Source: Bacillota bacterium (GTDB lineage Bacteria > Bacillota > Clostridia > Christensenellales > Aristaeellaceae). From it: a DNA stretch of 64,000 bases. The translations under genes were made by a program, and so were the position numbers. Under the pieces are notes generated by a model. It did not search any database. It was not told the DNA's origin and worked only from the letters and a program-made list of their open reading frames with translations. The stretch's first letter is position 1. Each line of letters starts with the position of its first letter. The stretch spans positions 62,001 to 126,000 of the forward strand of contig JAEZHM010000040.1 of NCBI GenBank assembly GCA_023416585.1, written 5' to 3'. This document shows positions 42,366 to 50,876 of this stretch, in pieces.

Positions 42366-43070
42366 TCAATCCCCAAGGTACGCTTTTTTCACATCCTCAT
42401 CGTCAAGCAGCGCTTTTGCGTCCCCGGTTTTCACAATATACCCGGTCTCCAGCACATAAGCCCGGTCGGCAATGGAAAGGGCCATGCTGGCGTTTTGCTC
42501 CACCAGCAGCACCGTGGTCCCGCCTTTTGATATCTTAACAATGATATCGAAAATCTCGCCCACCAGAATGGGGGAAAGGCCCATGGACGGTTCATCCATC
42601 AGCATCAGTTTCGGCTTGGACATAATGGCCCGGCCCATGGCCAGCATTTGCTGCTCGCCGCCGGAAAGCGTGCCGGCCATCTGCTTTCTGCGCTCCTTCA
42701 GGCGGGGAAAGCTTGTAAAAACCCGCTCCATATCCGCTTGGATGCCCTTGCGGTCCTTACGGGCGTAGGAGCCCATTTCCAGGTTTTCCAGCACGCTCAT
42801 CTGGGAAAATATCCGCCGCCCTTCCGGCACCTGGGCCAGACCCATCTTCAATATGTCGTGGGCCTCAGCGGCTTGAATTTCCTTGCCCATGAAGGTGATC
42901 CTGCCGCTTTGACCGCGGATGAGCCCGGAAATAGTGTGGAGGATGGAGGTTTTGCCGGCGCCGTTGGCGCCGATCAGGGTCACGATCTCGCCCTCGTTCA
43001 CCTCAAAGCTGATGCCCTTGAGGGCGTGAATGGCGCCATAGTAAACATTCAGGTCCTGTACCTTCAGCAT
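42366..43070 (-). CDS. livF: Branched-chain amino acid ABC transporter ATPase, LivF type
   Basis: This 234-residue ATPase has Walker A GANGAGKTS near residues 34-42, SGGEQQMLAMGRAIMSKPKL near 135-154 and LMDEPSMGLSPILV near 155-168, which is the LivF style (GLSP). It overlaps the livMG fusion gene by seven bases and ends the operon. Together with LivG it energises the LivH/LivM permease pair. The substrate is probably a branched-chain or related amino acid. Confidence 0.94.
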   Translation of the reverse strand: MLKVQDLNVYYGAIHALKGISFEVNEGEIVTLIGANGAGKTSILHTISGLIRGQSGRITFMGKEIQAAEAHDILKMGLAQVPEGRRIFSQMSVLENLEMGSYARKDRKGIQADMERVFTSFPRLKERRKQMAGTLSGGEQQMLAMGRAIMSKPKLMLMDEPSMGLSPILVGEIFDIIVKISKGGTTVLLVEQNASMALSIADRAYVLETGYIVKTGDAKALLDDEDVKKAYLGD

Positions 43071-44905
43071 TTTGCAGCCTCCTTATCGCCTGTGCCGCCC
43101 AGGTAGGCTCTTATGACCTCCGGGTTGCTCTTGATGGCTTCGGGAGTGCCCTGAGCGATGATGTGGCCATAGTTCAAAACGTAAATGCGCTCACAGATGC
43201 CCATGACCAGCTTCATATCATGCTCAATCAGAAGGATCGTTACCGAGAAACGCTCCCGGATCAGCCGTATGGTCTGCATCAGTTCCTGGGTTTCGGTGGG
43301 ATTCATGCCGGCCGCAGGTTCATCCAGCAGCAGCACCTTGGGATTGGATGCCATAGCCCGGCATATCTCCAGCTTGCGCTGCTGGCCATAGGGCAGGGCG
43401 CTGGCTTTATGATCCGCAAGGTGCTCCATATCAAACACTCGCAGCAACTCTCGGGCCCTTAGATCGCAGCCCTCTTCTTCCCTGTTGTAGTAGGTGTTGC
43501 GCAGCGCGCCATCCCACAAGGAGTAGTACATCCGGCTTTGGAATGCCACCTTGATGTTCTCGATCACCGTCATGGATTTGAACAGGCGGATGTTCTGGAA
43601 GGTTCGGGCGACTCCCTCGCTGGTGATCACATAAGTGGGCCGGCCGGAAATGCGCTTGCCCAGCATTAGAACGCTGCCTTCCGTCGGGGTATACACACCG
43701 GTCAGCAGGTTGAACACGGTAGTCTTGCCCGCGCCGTTGGGGCCGATCAGGCCTACAATCTCGTTATCGGCAAGCCTGATGTCAACCCCTTCCACCGCAC
43801 GAAGGCCGCCAAAGCGGACACCCAGGTTCTTCATCTCCAGCACCTGAACATCATCGTTAGCGGAAGGGTAGGGCGGTATGTCAGGAAGGATGGGCCCGGC
43901 TTTGCGCCGGCGCATAAGCTGCTCCACACGTCTGGCAAATGTTTGAAAGCCGGGTATCACCCTGGCAATCAGGCTGCTTAATGAGAATTCCCATATGCCA
44001 AGCAGCCCCTTGGGCCTGAAAATCATCATGACGATAAGCAAAATAGCATAGGCCAGCTGGCGGTATTCCACCAGCTTCGCCATGGCAAACTGAACCATCG
44101 TGAGGCCGATGGCCGCTACAACGGAACCGGTGAAGCTGCCCATGCCGCCGAACACAACCATCACCAAAAACTCAATGGAGGTGTTAAAGTCGAACTTGGT
44201 GGGGTCCAGCACGCCTACCGAATGGGCGTACAATGAGCCGGCCACCCCTGCAAAGAAGGCCGATATGGTGAAGGCCATCATTTTGTAACGGGTTACAGGC
44301 ACGCCGGCCGCATCCGCCGCCACCTCGTTTTCCCGGATGGCGATGATTGCCCGGCCATGCCGCGACCAGGCCAGCATGAAAAGCAGCGCGACCACCAGGG
44401 CCATGGTCCAGTAGGAAAGGCCAAAGCTTGTATACAGCGTAATGCCGAACATTTTACGCCCGCCGCCGGTCCATGGCGCGAACACGGTGGTAATCAGCAC
44501 CCGAATGATTTCCCCAAATCCAAGGGTGATAATCGCCAGGTAATCCCCGCGCAATCGCAGAGCGGGGATACCGATCAGATAACCGATCAGCGCCGCGGCC
44601 AGACCACCGGCAATCATGGCCAGCGGGAACAGGTAGGGATTGTTCTGCGGCAGCACCTGGGTGGTGATAATGGCTGAAACATACGCGCCCACAGACATGA
44701 AGCCCGCGTGCCCCAGGGTCAGTTCCCCCAGCACACCGGTAACCAGGTTCAGGCTTGTGACCATGATGATGTTGTAGCAAACCTGTGTAAGCAGCGCCTC
44801 CAGCGAACGGTTTCCGCTGCCCAACAAGAACTGGCTGATCAAAGTAAAAAGGGCCGCAACGGCAATCAGGTTAATGAGTGATGTAAAGCGTCTGTTTTTT
44901 TTCAT
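43064..44905 (-). CDS. LivM permease fused to LivG ATPase
   Basis: This 613-residue protein joins two subunits that are usually separate. Residues 1-325 are a LivM permease with about nine helices and the motif LGELTLGHAGFMSVGAY near 58-74. After a linker with RRRKAGP, residues 355-613 form LivG, with GPNGAGKTTVFNLLTGVY near 389-406, GVARTFQNIRLF near 432-443, ALPYGQQRKLEICRAMASNP near 512-531 and LLDEPAAGMNP. The frame is uninterrupted, so this is a true fusion rather than an assembly artefact. It lies between livH and livF in one operon. Confidence 0.93.
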   Translation of the reverse strand: MKKNRRFTSLINLIAVAALFTLISQFLLGSGNRSLEALLTQVCYNIIMVTSLNLVTGVLGELTLGHAGFMSVGAYVSAIITTQVLPQNNPYLFPLAMIAGGLAAALIGYLIGIPALRLRGDYLAIITLGFGEIIRVLITTVFAPWTGGGRKMFGITLYTSFGLSYWTMALVVALLFMLAWSRHGRAIIAIRENEVAADAAGVPVTRYKMMAFTISAFFAGVAGSLYAHSVGVLDPTKFDFNTSIEFLVMVVFGGMGSFTGSVVAAIGLTMVQFAMAKLVEYRQLAYAILLIVMMIFRPKGLLGIWEFSLSSLIARVIPGFQTFARRVEQLMRRRKAGPILPDIPPYPSANDDVQVLEMKNLGVRFGGLRAVEGVDIRLADNEIVGLIGPNGAGKTTVFNLLTGVYTPTEGSVLMLGKRISGRPTYVITSEGVARTFQNIRLFKSMTVIENIKVAFQSRMYYSLWDGALRNTYYNREEEGCDLRARELLRVFDMEHLADHKASALPYGQQRKLEICRAMASNPKVLLLDEPAAGMNPTETQELMQTIRLIRERFSVTILLIEHDMKLVMGICERIYVLNYGHIIAQGTPEAIKSNPEVIRAYLGGTGDKEAAKC

Positions 44906-44919
44906 GTTGGCGCATCCCT

Positions 44920-45828
44920 TTATACTTTTTCACGGGTCTTTTTGCCCAATATTCCCGAAGGCTTTACGAGCAAAACGAGGATAAGAATGCCGAACACCAT
45001 GGCATCCACATATTCACTGGCGTAATATTTCATAAAGGTTTCAGCAATGCCTATCAAAAAACCGCCCAGGGCAGCGCCGGGGATGATGCCGATGCCCCCC
45101 AGAACCGCTGCCACAAAGGCTTTGAGGCCAGGCATGGAACCCAGCAGGGGCTTGATGTACACTACCTTCTGGGCATAGAACAGCGCGCCGATGGCAGCCA
45201 GGGCACAGCCTATGGCAAAGGTGATGGAAATGGTTGTATCAACATTCACGCCCATCAGTTTGGCGGCGCCAATATCCTCGCTGACCGCGCGCATTGCTTT
45301 GCCTGTGCGTGTCTTTTTTACAAATGCCTGCAGCGTAACCATCAGCGCCAGGGATACCGCAAGCGTCAGCACCTCCAGCAGGAACACAGGCTTTCTGCCA
45401 ACCTTGAACAGCGCGATCTTGGGGATCAGCGTGGGGAAGGTGATCTGCCCGCTGCCAAATACAAGCTGTGCCGTGATCTGCAGTGCCATACTGATGCCGA
45501 TAGCTGTGATCAGAGCGGATATGCGGGGGGCATTGCGAAGTGGTTTATAGGCTACGCGGTCCATCAGTACGCCCAGGGCGACGCAGGCGATTACCGAAAA
45601 CAAGATGGCAAACACCGCCGCAAGGACAGGATGGGATGAGGAGGCGGCAGCTACAAGCGTTGTGGTGGTGATCCAGAAAACCGCGTAGGAACCAACCATC
45701 ATAATATCGCCATGGGCGAAATTGATCAGTTTGACAATGCCGTACACCATTGTATAGCCCAGGGCAATCAGCGCATAAATGCTGCCGATTTGCAGCCCGC
45801 CGATCAAGTTCTGCAGGAACAATTGCAT
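44920..45828 (-). CDS. livH: Branched-chain amino acid ABC transporter permease, LivH type
   Basis: This 302-residue permease has about eight helices and the family motif ALGYTMVYGIVKLINFAHGD near residues 22-41. Another conserved block is VLGGIGIIPGAALGGFLIGI near 242-261. The ATG at 45828 follows GAGGGTGAT; a longer frame begins inside the intergenic stem-loop and is less likely. It lies between livJ and livMG. The substrate is probably an amino acid taken up by the LivJ-type protein. Confidence 0.94.
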   Translation of the reverse strand: MQLFLQNLIGGLQIGSIYALIALGYTMVYGIVKLINFAHGDIMMVGSYAVFWITTTTLVAAASSSHPVLAAVFAILFSVIACVALGVLMDRVAYKPLRNAPRISALITAIGISMALQITAQLVFGSGQITFPTLIPKIALFKVGRKPVFLLEVLTLAVSLALMVTLQAFVKKTRTGKAMRAVSEDIGAAKLMGVNVDTTISITFAIGCALAAIGALFYAQKVVYIKPLLGSMPGLKAFVAAVLGGIGIIPGAALGGFLIGIAETFMKYYASEYVDAMVFGILILVLLVKPSGILGKKTREKV

Positions 45829-45856
45829 AGGATCACCCTCTGTAAAAACGTAAATC

Positions 45857-45884
45857 GCGGAGGGCAATAGTTATCGCCCTCCGC
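45857..45884 (-). other. Stem-loop between livJ and livH
   Basis: GCGGAGGGC pairs with GCCCTCCGC across a ten-base loop. No T-run follows directly on the minus strand. It probably lets part of the transcript end or be protected after livJ, favouring the binding protein over the permeases. Confidence 0.75.
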
Positions 45885-45903
45885 CGCGATTCCAGCGAAT
45901 GTA

Positions 45904-47025
45904 TTACGGGTCAATACGCGTGATCAGGACAGGCGCGCCATCCTTGAAGCCCTTGATAAAGGCGGACTTGATGGGGTCGTTATGATCGTCGAATACGATG
46001 TGGCCTGTAACGGCATCCACATCGGTAGCCTTGAGCTGGTCCACAATCGCCTGCTTGTCAGCTGTAGTGCCCGCTTTTTCAATGGCACCTAACATGATCT
46101 TGGCGGCGTCATACCCCAGGGCGTTGAACCCTGCGGGAGCCTTGCCGTACTTTTCGGTAAAGGCCTTCACAAACGCCTGGGCGGCAGGGCTCTGGTCATC
46201 GGGGGAGAAGGAGTCGCAATATACCGCGTTGTTGAGCAGTTCGGGGGCATCCACGAGCTGCTGCTCAATGTTCGTCCAGCCGTCGGCGCCCATCATGGTG
46301 GCATCCAGGCCTACGTCCACAGACTGGCGGAGCACCAGGGCGGCGGTTTCATAATAGTAGCATACGAACACGGCGTCGGGTTCCGCATCGGCGATCTTGG
46401 AAAGCTGGGGAGTATAGTCGGCGTCGCTTTCCACGGCGGACTCGGCGGCGACCACCTCAAGGCCCAGTTCCTTTGCTTTGGCCTGGAATGCGTCGGAAAG
46501 GCCGATGGAATAATCGTTGGTGTTGTCATACAGAACGGCAACCTTGGCTGCCTTCAGGTTCTCTTTAGCATACTGGGCCATAAGCTGAGCCTGGAAGGGA
46601 TCCAGGAAGCAGGCGCGGAAAACGTTGGCGCCGGCGCTGGTCACGTCATAAGCGGTGGCGGACGCGGTGATCATGGGCATATTGTCCGCGGCGGCGCGGG
46701 TGGCGACCGCCAGGGTGGGGGTGGTGGTCACAGGACCCACCAGGGCAACAATGCCTTCGGATACCAATTGGTTATATACGTTGGTGGCTTCCACTGCGTC
46801 GTGGGTATCATCCATCCAGGTGATTTCTACCTGGCTGCCGGCAATGCCGCCGTTTTTGTTGACTTCTTCCACCGCCAGATCGACGCCGGCCTGAACCAAA
46901 AGGCCGTATACGGAAACCGGCCCGGTCAGCGGTGCGATACCGCCTATTTTGATCGTGTCGGCCAGTGCTGAGGTTGCGCCCAACAAAAGTACCAGAGTCA
47001 GAACCAGGGCAAGAACCTTCTTCAT
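45904..47025 (-). CDS. livJ: Branched-chain amino acid ABC transporter substrate-binding protein, LivJ type
   Basis: This 373-residue exported protein belongs to the Leu/Ile/Val-binding family: IKIGGIAPLTGPVSVYG near residues 25-41, VEEVNKNGGIAGSQVEI near 53-69, VALVGPVTTTPTLAVA near 93-108 and GYDAAKIMLGAIEKA near 303-317. The signal peptide ends ATSALAD at about residue 23 and has no lipobox Cys, so the mature protein is not a classical lipoprotein. The ATG follows GAAGGAGG. It is the first gene of a four-gene minus-strand operon with its own promoter at 47096. Confidence 0.92.
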   Translation of the reverse strand: MKKVLALVLTLVLLLGATSALADTIKIGGIAPLTGPVSVYGLLVQAGVDLAVEEVNKNGGIAGSQVEITWMDDTHDAVEATNVYNQLVSEGIVALVGPVTTTPTLAVATRAAADNMPMITASATAYDVTSAGANVFRACFLDPFQAQLMAQYAKENLKAAKVAVLYDNTNDYSIGLSDAFQAKAKELGLEVVAAESAVESDADYTPQLSKIADAEPDAVFVCYYYETAALVLRQSVDVGLDATMMGADGWTNIEQQLVDAPELLNNAVYCDSFSPDDQSPAAQAFVKAFTEKYGKAPAGFNALGYDAAKIMLGAIEKAGTTADKQAIVDQLKATDVDAVTGHIVFDDHNDPIKSAFIKGFKDGAPVLITRIDP

Positions 47026-47042
47026 TTTTCTTCCTCCTTCAT

Positions 47043-47066
47043 GAGAAACCCTTAAGCAGGTTTCTC
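47043..47066 (-). other. Leader stem-loop before livJ
   Basis: GAGAAACC pairs with GGTTTCTC across CTTAAGCA, immediately upstream of the livJ ribosome site on the minus strand. It could influence translation or stability of the leader. Confidence 0.5.
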
Positions 47067-47095
47067 AAGCCCCTATATAAAATGGATATACTATG

Positions 47096-47125
47096 ATTAT
47101 AGTATTAATAAACGCCAGATTTCAA
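47096..47125 (-). promoter_or_regulatory. liv operon promoter
   Basis: On the minus strand TTGAAA (47120-47125) and TATAAT (47096-47101) are separated by 18 bases, about 70 bases before livJ. Confidence 0.7.
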
Positions 47126-47287
47126 GAAAAAACAGATAAAATACAATAACATCCAAAAGTTTCCATGCGCAAAAGGTGGCAAGCTTTTACATATCACTTT
47201 TTAACCAAATTATAATGACATTTCAAATCCCTTTTTACCCATTTGGCATTATATTAACAATGTCAAATAAATGGTTGGAGGCATCGC

Positions 47288-47374
47288 ATGAAAAGCAGGC
47301 TTTGGAGCCGTAACTATTCAACACCTGTATGGAAGGATGATGCATTTGAAAACACATCACCTATTCCGGAATAA
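47288..47374 (+). CDS. 28-residue ORF with its own ribosome site and terminator
   Basis: A short frame begins at ATG 47288, seven bases after TTGGAGG, and ends at TAA 47374. The product has a basic start (MKSRLWSRNYS), two Trp, and an acidic end with three prolines over the last six codons. No hydrophobic helix is present, so it is not a membrane peptide. A hairpin with T-run follows at 47403. The function is unknown: a leader peptide, a peptide precursor or a small regulator are all possible. It occupies the 558-base gap between livJ and the lacI gene. Confidence 0.5.
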   Translation: MKSRLWSRNYSTPVWKDDAFENTSPIPE

Positions 47375-47402
47375 CGTGCAATTCATTCTGCTTTAAAAAA
47401 CA

Positions 47403-47441
47403 GGGCGGATTCCTTCCGAAAGGGATGCGCCCGGTTTTTTT
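47403..47441 (+). terminator. Terminator after the 28-codon ORF
   Basis: GGGCGGATTCC and GGGATGCGCCC form a stem with one mismatch and one G-T pair, followed shortly by TTTTTTT. It separates the small ORF from the lacI promoter downstream. Confidence 0.8.
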
Positions 47442-47507
47442 ATAGCCGTCCCGTGCGTTTCATGCGAAGGTTTTCTTGTCAGCTTTAAAATTTTATATAA
47501 AAGGGGA

Positions 47508-47568
47508 TTGACTTCTTTTTGCCATGATGTTATTATCCATTCAGTGATAAATGTTAGCGCTAACATTT
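47508..47568 (+). promoter_or_regulatory. lacI promoter and perfect operator of the GH30 sugar operon
   Basis: TTGACT (47508-47513) and TATTAT (47531-47536) are separated by 17 bases. AAATGTTAGCGCTAACATTT (47549-47568) is a perfect 20-base palindrome with the CG centre typical of LacI-family operators, placed over the transcription start. The regulator encoded next probably represses itself and the downstream genes through this site. Confidence 0.9.
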
Positions 47569-47583
47569 TAAAGAGGAAATAGC

Positions 47584-48606
47584 ATGGCCACACTGAAGGA
47601 TGTTGCAACCACTGCAAACGTGTCCCTGATGACGGTATCGAGAGTCATCAACGAGCCGGAACTGGTAAAGCCCGCCACCCGCAAGGCGGTAGAGGAAGCC
47701 ATACAGAAAACGGGGTATGCTCCCAATTTGACAGCCAAGGCGCTGGCTAAAAAGCGGCTGGGGGTTGTTGACGTTTATATCCCTGAGCATATCGACCTGA
47801 GCAATAGCTTTGCCATGCATTTTATCGCCGGCATCAGCGACGTGCTCAGCCGCCACATGTATTCATTCCTGATCCTGCGCAGCCGGGAAACACCCCACCG
47901 CTGCGACGGATACATTGTGATGGGCCTTATGAAAAACGAAGTCCAGACCATGGCCCAGTATGTGAAGGACCGCAGCTGCCCCATGGTGCTTTTCGGCCAC
48001 ACGGATGTGGAAGGCATTCATACCGTGGATGTGGACAACGTAAAGGGCATCCAAAGCGTGGCGGAATACCTGCTTAAAAAAGGCCACCGGCATATAGCCA
48101 TGATCAACGTTGCGGAAGACAAGGACTACACCCAGGACCGTTTGCAGGGCTACCGCCAGGCGCTGGAAAACGCGGGGCTTCCCTACCTGGAAAGCCTTGT
48201 GTACACCGCGGCCAATAATGAAAACAGCGGGTGTGAATGCGCCTTGAAGGTGCTGAAAGAGCAAAAGGTTACGGCCATCCTGTGCGCCACGGATGTGCTG
48301 GCTTTGGGCGCGATCCGGGCTGCCAAATCTTTGGAGTTTGCGGTTCCGGAAGAGCTGTCCGTCACCGGTTTTGACGGTCTGGGCTATCAGCTTTTGACAG
48401 AGCCGCGGATTGTGACCGTCAGGCAGCCTGTCTACGAGGCGGGGCAGAAGCTGGCGCATCTTCTGATCGAGCAGCTGGACGATCCCGGCATGGAGATCAC
48501 CCATACCTACATCCTGCCTGAACTGCTCCTTGGCAGGTCTGTCGCGGAGGCGGCGGAAAAGAGCAGTTCCCATACATATGCATCCCATGGTGACTATATT
48601 AAATAA
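47584..48606 (+). CDS. LacI-family transcriptional repressor of the sugar operon
   Basis: This is a 340-residue repressor. The helix-turn-helix TLKDVATTANVSLMTVSRVI is at residues 3-22 and a hinge helix near 45-58 contains APNLTAKALAKKR. The sugar-binding domain contains GYIVMGL near 100, DVDNVKGIQSVAEYLLKKGH near 151-170 and GFDGLGYQLLTEPRIVTVRQ near 263-282. It lies 15 bases before the binding-protein gene, so the whole 47584-53059 region is likely one operon. The inducer is probably a beta-glucoside or related sugar, judged from the GH30 enzyme. Confidence 0.94.
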   Translation: MATLKDVATTANVSLMTVSRVINEPELVKPATRKAVEEAIQKTGYAPNLTAKALAKKRLGVVDVYIPEHIDLSNSFAMHFIAGISDVLSRHMYSFLILRSRETPHRCDGYIVMGLMKNEVQTMAQYVKDRSCPMVLFGHTDVEGIHTVDVDNVKGIQSVAEYLLKKGHRHIAMINVAEDKDYTQDRLQGYRQALENAGLPYLESLVYTAANNENSGCECALKVLKEQKVTAILCATDVLALGAIRAAKSLEFAVPEELSVTGFDGLGYQLLTEPRIVTVRQPVYEAGQKLAHLLIEQLDDPGMEITHTYILPELLLGRSVAEAAEKSSSHTYASHGDYIK

Positions 48607-48621
48607 AGGAGGTCCCTTCAA

Positions 48622-49890
48622 ATGAAAAAGATCCTGTCGATCCTGTTGGCCGTTACACTGGTTCTCGGCACGGCCGGGCTGGCCTTGGCGGAAGCGCCCA
48701 ACACAGAGCTTTCCGGCAAGCTGGTGGTCTGGTCTTCCGGCGATGAATTAAGCCGCTTCGTGGAGGGTTTCAACAAGGTATATCCCAACATTCAGGTTGA
48801 GATCACCGTGATCCCCAACAGCGACTTCCTTGCCAAGCTGGAGCCCGCCATGGCAAGCGGTCAGGGCGCGCCGGATGTGTTTACCGGCGAGTCCGACTAT
48901 GTGAAATACCTTGTGAACACGTCTCTGTGGGACGATCTGACCAAGGAGCCCTACAGCGCGGGCCAGTATCTTGATAACATCTGGGACTACGTGAAGAGCG
49001 TCGGCACCGATGCAAACGGCATCCTAAAGGCGCTTAGCTGGCAGGCCAGCCCCGGCTCCATCATCTATCGCCGGGACATCGCCGAGAAATATCTTGGCAC
49101 CGGCGACCCCGCGCAGGTAGGTGCCATGCTCACCTCCAACGAAAAGATGCTGGAAGTTGCCGAAAAGATCAAATCGGGCTCCAACGGCGCGGTGAAAATG
49201 TTCGCCACCTGGCAGGACATTTTCAACATGCAGTTCTCCAACCGGGCAACCCCCTGGGTGCAGGATGGAAAACTTATCATCGATCAATCCATGGTGGACT
49301 TCTTCGACGTGGCCAAATCCATTGCCGCTAACGGGTATGACATCAATACCGACCCCTGGTCCGCGGAATGGAGCGCTGCCGTGGAAGGCGACGAAGTCTT
49401 CTGCTATGTGCTGCCTACCTGGGGCTATCAATTCCTCATCAAACCCAGCGCCGTGAACACCAAGGGCAAGTGGGGCCTATGCCAGAGCCCGGTTCCCTAT
49501 GTAAAGGGCGGCACGTGGCTTGGCGTTGCCAGCAACAGCCAGCATAAGGACCTGGCGTGGGCCTTTGTGGAGTATGTGACCTGCAATACCCAAGCGCTTA
49601 AGGCTTATGCGTCCCAATACGGCGAGTATGTATCGAACAAAGCGGCGGACGAAGCCCTGGCCAAGGACGCCGGCGAGGAAGTGCTGGCCGGCCAGAACCT
49701 GTACGCCTTCTACAGCGAACAGATGGCCAAGATCCCCGGCGACTGCATGACCGCTTACGACCAGCAGATCAACAGTGCCTACCTCACCGCCGTGAAGGCC
49801 TACGCCTATGACGGCATGTCCCTGGAAGATGCCTTGAAGCAGTTCAAGAGCGATGTGCTCAACGCGTATCCCGATCTTATCGTGGAGTAA
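48622..49890 (+). CDS. Sugar ABC transporter substrate-binding protein (CUT1)
   Basis: This 422-residue exported binding protein of family 1 has a signal peptide of about 23 residues ending GLALAE, again without a lipobox Cys. The mature part begins SGKLVVWSSGDELSRFVEGF, then PNIQVEITVIPNSDFLAKLE, then GQGAPDVFTGESDYV, the usual order for MalE-like proteins. A later block, TWGYQFLIKPSAVN, resembles the hinge region. The ATG follows AAAGGAGG. A strong stem-loop separates it from the two permeases, which should make it the most abundant product of the operon. Confidence 0.92.
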   Translation: MKKILSILLAVTLVLGTAGLALAEAPNTELSGKLVVWSSGDELSRFVEGFNKVYPNIQVEITVIPNSDFLAKLEPAMASGQGAPDVFTGESDYVKYLVNTSLWDDLTKEPYSAGQYLDNIWDYVKSVGTDANGILKALSWQASPGSIIYRRDIAEKYLGTGDPAQVGAMLTSNEKMLEVAEKIKSGSNGAVKMFATWQDIFNMQFSNRATPWVQDGKLIIDQSMVDFFDVAKSIAANGYDINTDPWSAEWSAAVEGDEVFCYVLPTWGYQFLIKPSAVNTKGKWGLCQSPVPYVKGGTWLGVASNSQHKDLAWAFVEYVTCNTQALKAYASQYGEYVSNKAADEALAKDAGEEVLAGQNLYAFYSEQMAKIPGDCMTAYDQQINSAYLTAVKAYAYDGMSLEDALKQFKSDVLNAYPDLIVE

Positions 49891-49902
49891 TCTTAATAAA
49901 CC

Positions 49903-49938
49903 GGGCGGGGCAGGCGATGGCGTTTGTCTGCCCCGCCC
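49903..49938 (+). other. Stem-loop between sugar-binding-protein and permease genes
   Basis: GGGCGGGGCAG pairs with CTGCCCCGCCC, an 11-base GC stem with a loop of 14 bases. No T-run follows, so it is more likely a messenger-stabilising or partial-attenuation structure than a full terminator. Confidence 0.8.
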
Positions 49939-49964
49939 ATCCTTATTTGGAAAGGAGGCGGCCT

Positions 49965-50876
49965 ATGAAGGGAGCCGGCGGTAAAATCGACCGTAAACAG
50001 CGCTGGGGTTATGTGTTCATCGCTCCCTACTTTCTGGTGTTTCTCCTTTTCGGCGCTTACCCTTTTTTGCACACCATCCTGCTGAGCTTTCAAAGCTGGG
50101 ACGGCCTTTCGCCTTCCTCTCCCGCAGGGATGAGCAACTTCATCCGCCTTTTGGGAGATACGGTGTTTCTTACTTCCCTTTACAATACAGGCCGCATCTG
50201 GCTTGGCAATTACATTCCTCAAATTCTTTCCGCCATCATTCTTTCCGGGATATTCACCTTCAACAAGGTCCGGGGCATGGCCTTTTTCAGGGCGGCGTAC
50301 TATCTGCCCAACCTGATCACCGCCGCTTCCGTGGGGCTGCTGTTCAATCTCCTTTTCGGCGGGGACAAATCAGCGGTGAACCAACTGCTGATAAACCTCG
50401 GCGCCATCGGTAAGCCCATCGGATATCTTACCAGCAAGGCCTATACCTGGGGTATCGTTTCGTATATCCAATGGTGGATGTGGTTTGGCTATACCACCAT
50501 TTTGATCATGGCCGGCATGACCACCGTGGACCGGGCCGTGTATGAGGCGGCCATGGTGGACGGGGCCGGAAAGAGCGCGACCTATTTTTATATCACCCTG
50601 CCCCTTATCCGCCCCACCATTGTTTATTTGACCATCACCTCCATCATTGGCGGCATGCAGCTTTTTGACGTGCCGGCGGTACTTACCGACGGGCTGGGCG
50701 CGCCGCAAAAATCCATCCTCACAACGGCCATGTACATATATAACCAGGGTTTCAAAAACCACAATTACGGCTACGCCTGCGCCGTTTCGGTAGGCCTGTT
50801 CCTTCTGGTAGCTGCCCTGTCGCTGCTGTCGCTGCGGGTTATGGCGGGAAGGGGGCATCAAAATGACCCCGAATGA
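49965..50876 (+). CDS. Sugar ABC transporter permease, MalF type
   Basis: This 303-residue permease has six helices, the first near residues 14-40 (YVFIAPYFLVFLLFGAYPF). The EAA loop YEAAMVDGAGKSATYFYITL is near 197-216, followed by PLIRPTIVYL. The ATG at 49965 follows AAAGGAGG; an upstream in-frame ATG would read through the stem-loop. It overlaps the next permease gene by 14 bases. The substrate is a sugar inferred from the GH30 enzyme. Confidence 0.93.
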   Translation: MKGAGGKIDRKQRWGYVFIAPYFLVFLLFGAYPFLHTILLSFQSWDGLSPSSPAGMSNFIRLLGDTVFLTSLYNTGRIWLGNYIPQILSAIILSGIFTFNKVRGMAFFRAAYYLPNLITAASVGLLFNLLFGGDKSAVNQLLINLGAIGKPIGYLTSKAYTWGIVSYIQWWMWFGYTTILIMAGMTTVDRAVYEAAMVDGAGKSATYFYITLPLIRPTIVYLTITSIIGGMQLFDVPAVLTDGLGAPQKSILTTAMYIYNQGFKNHNYGYACAVSVGLFLLVAALSLLSLRVMAGRGHQNDPE

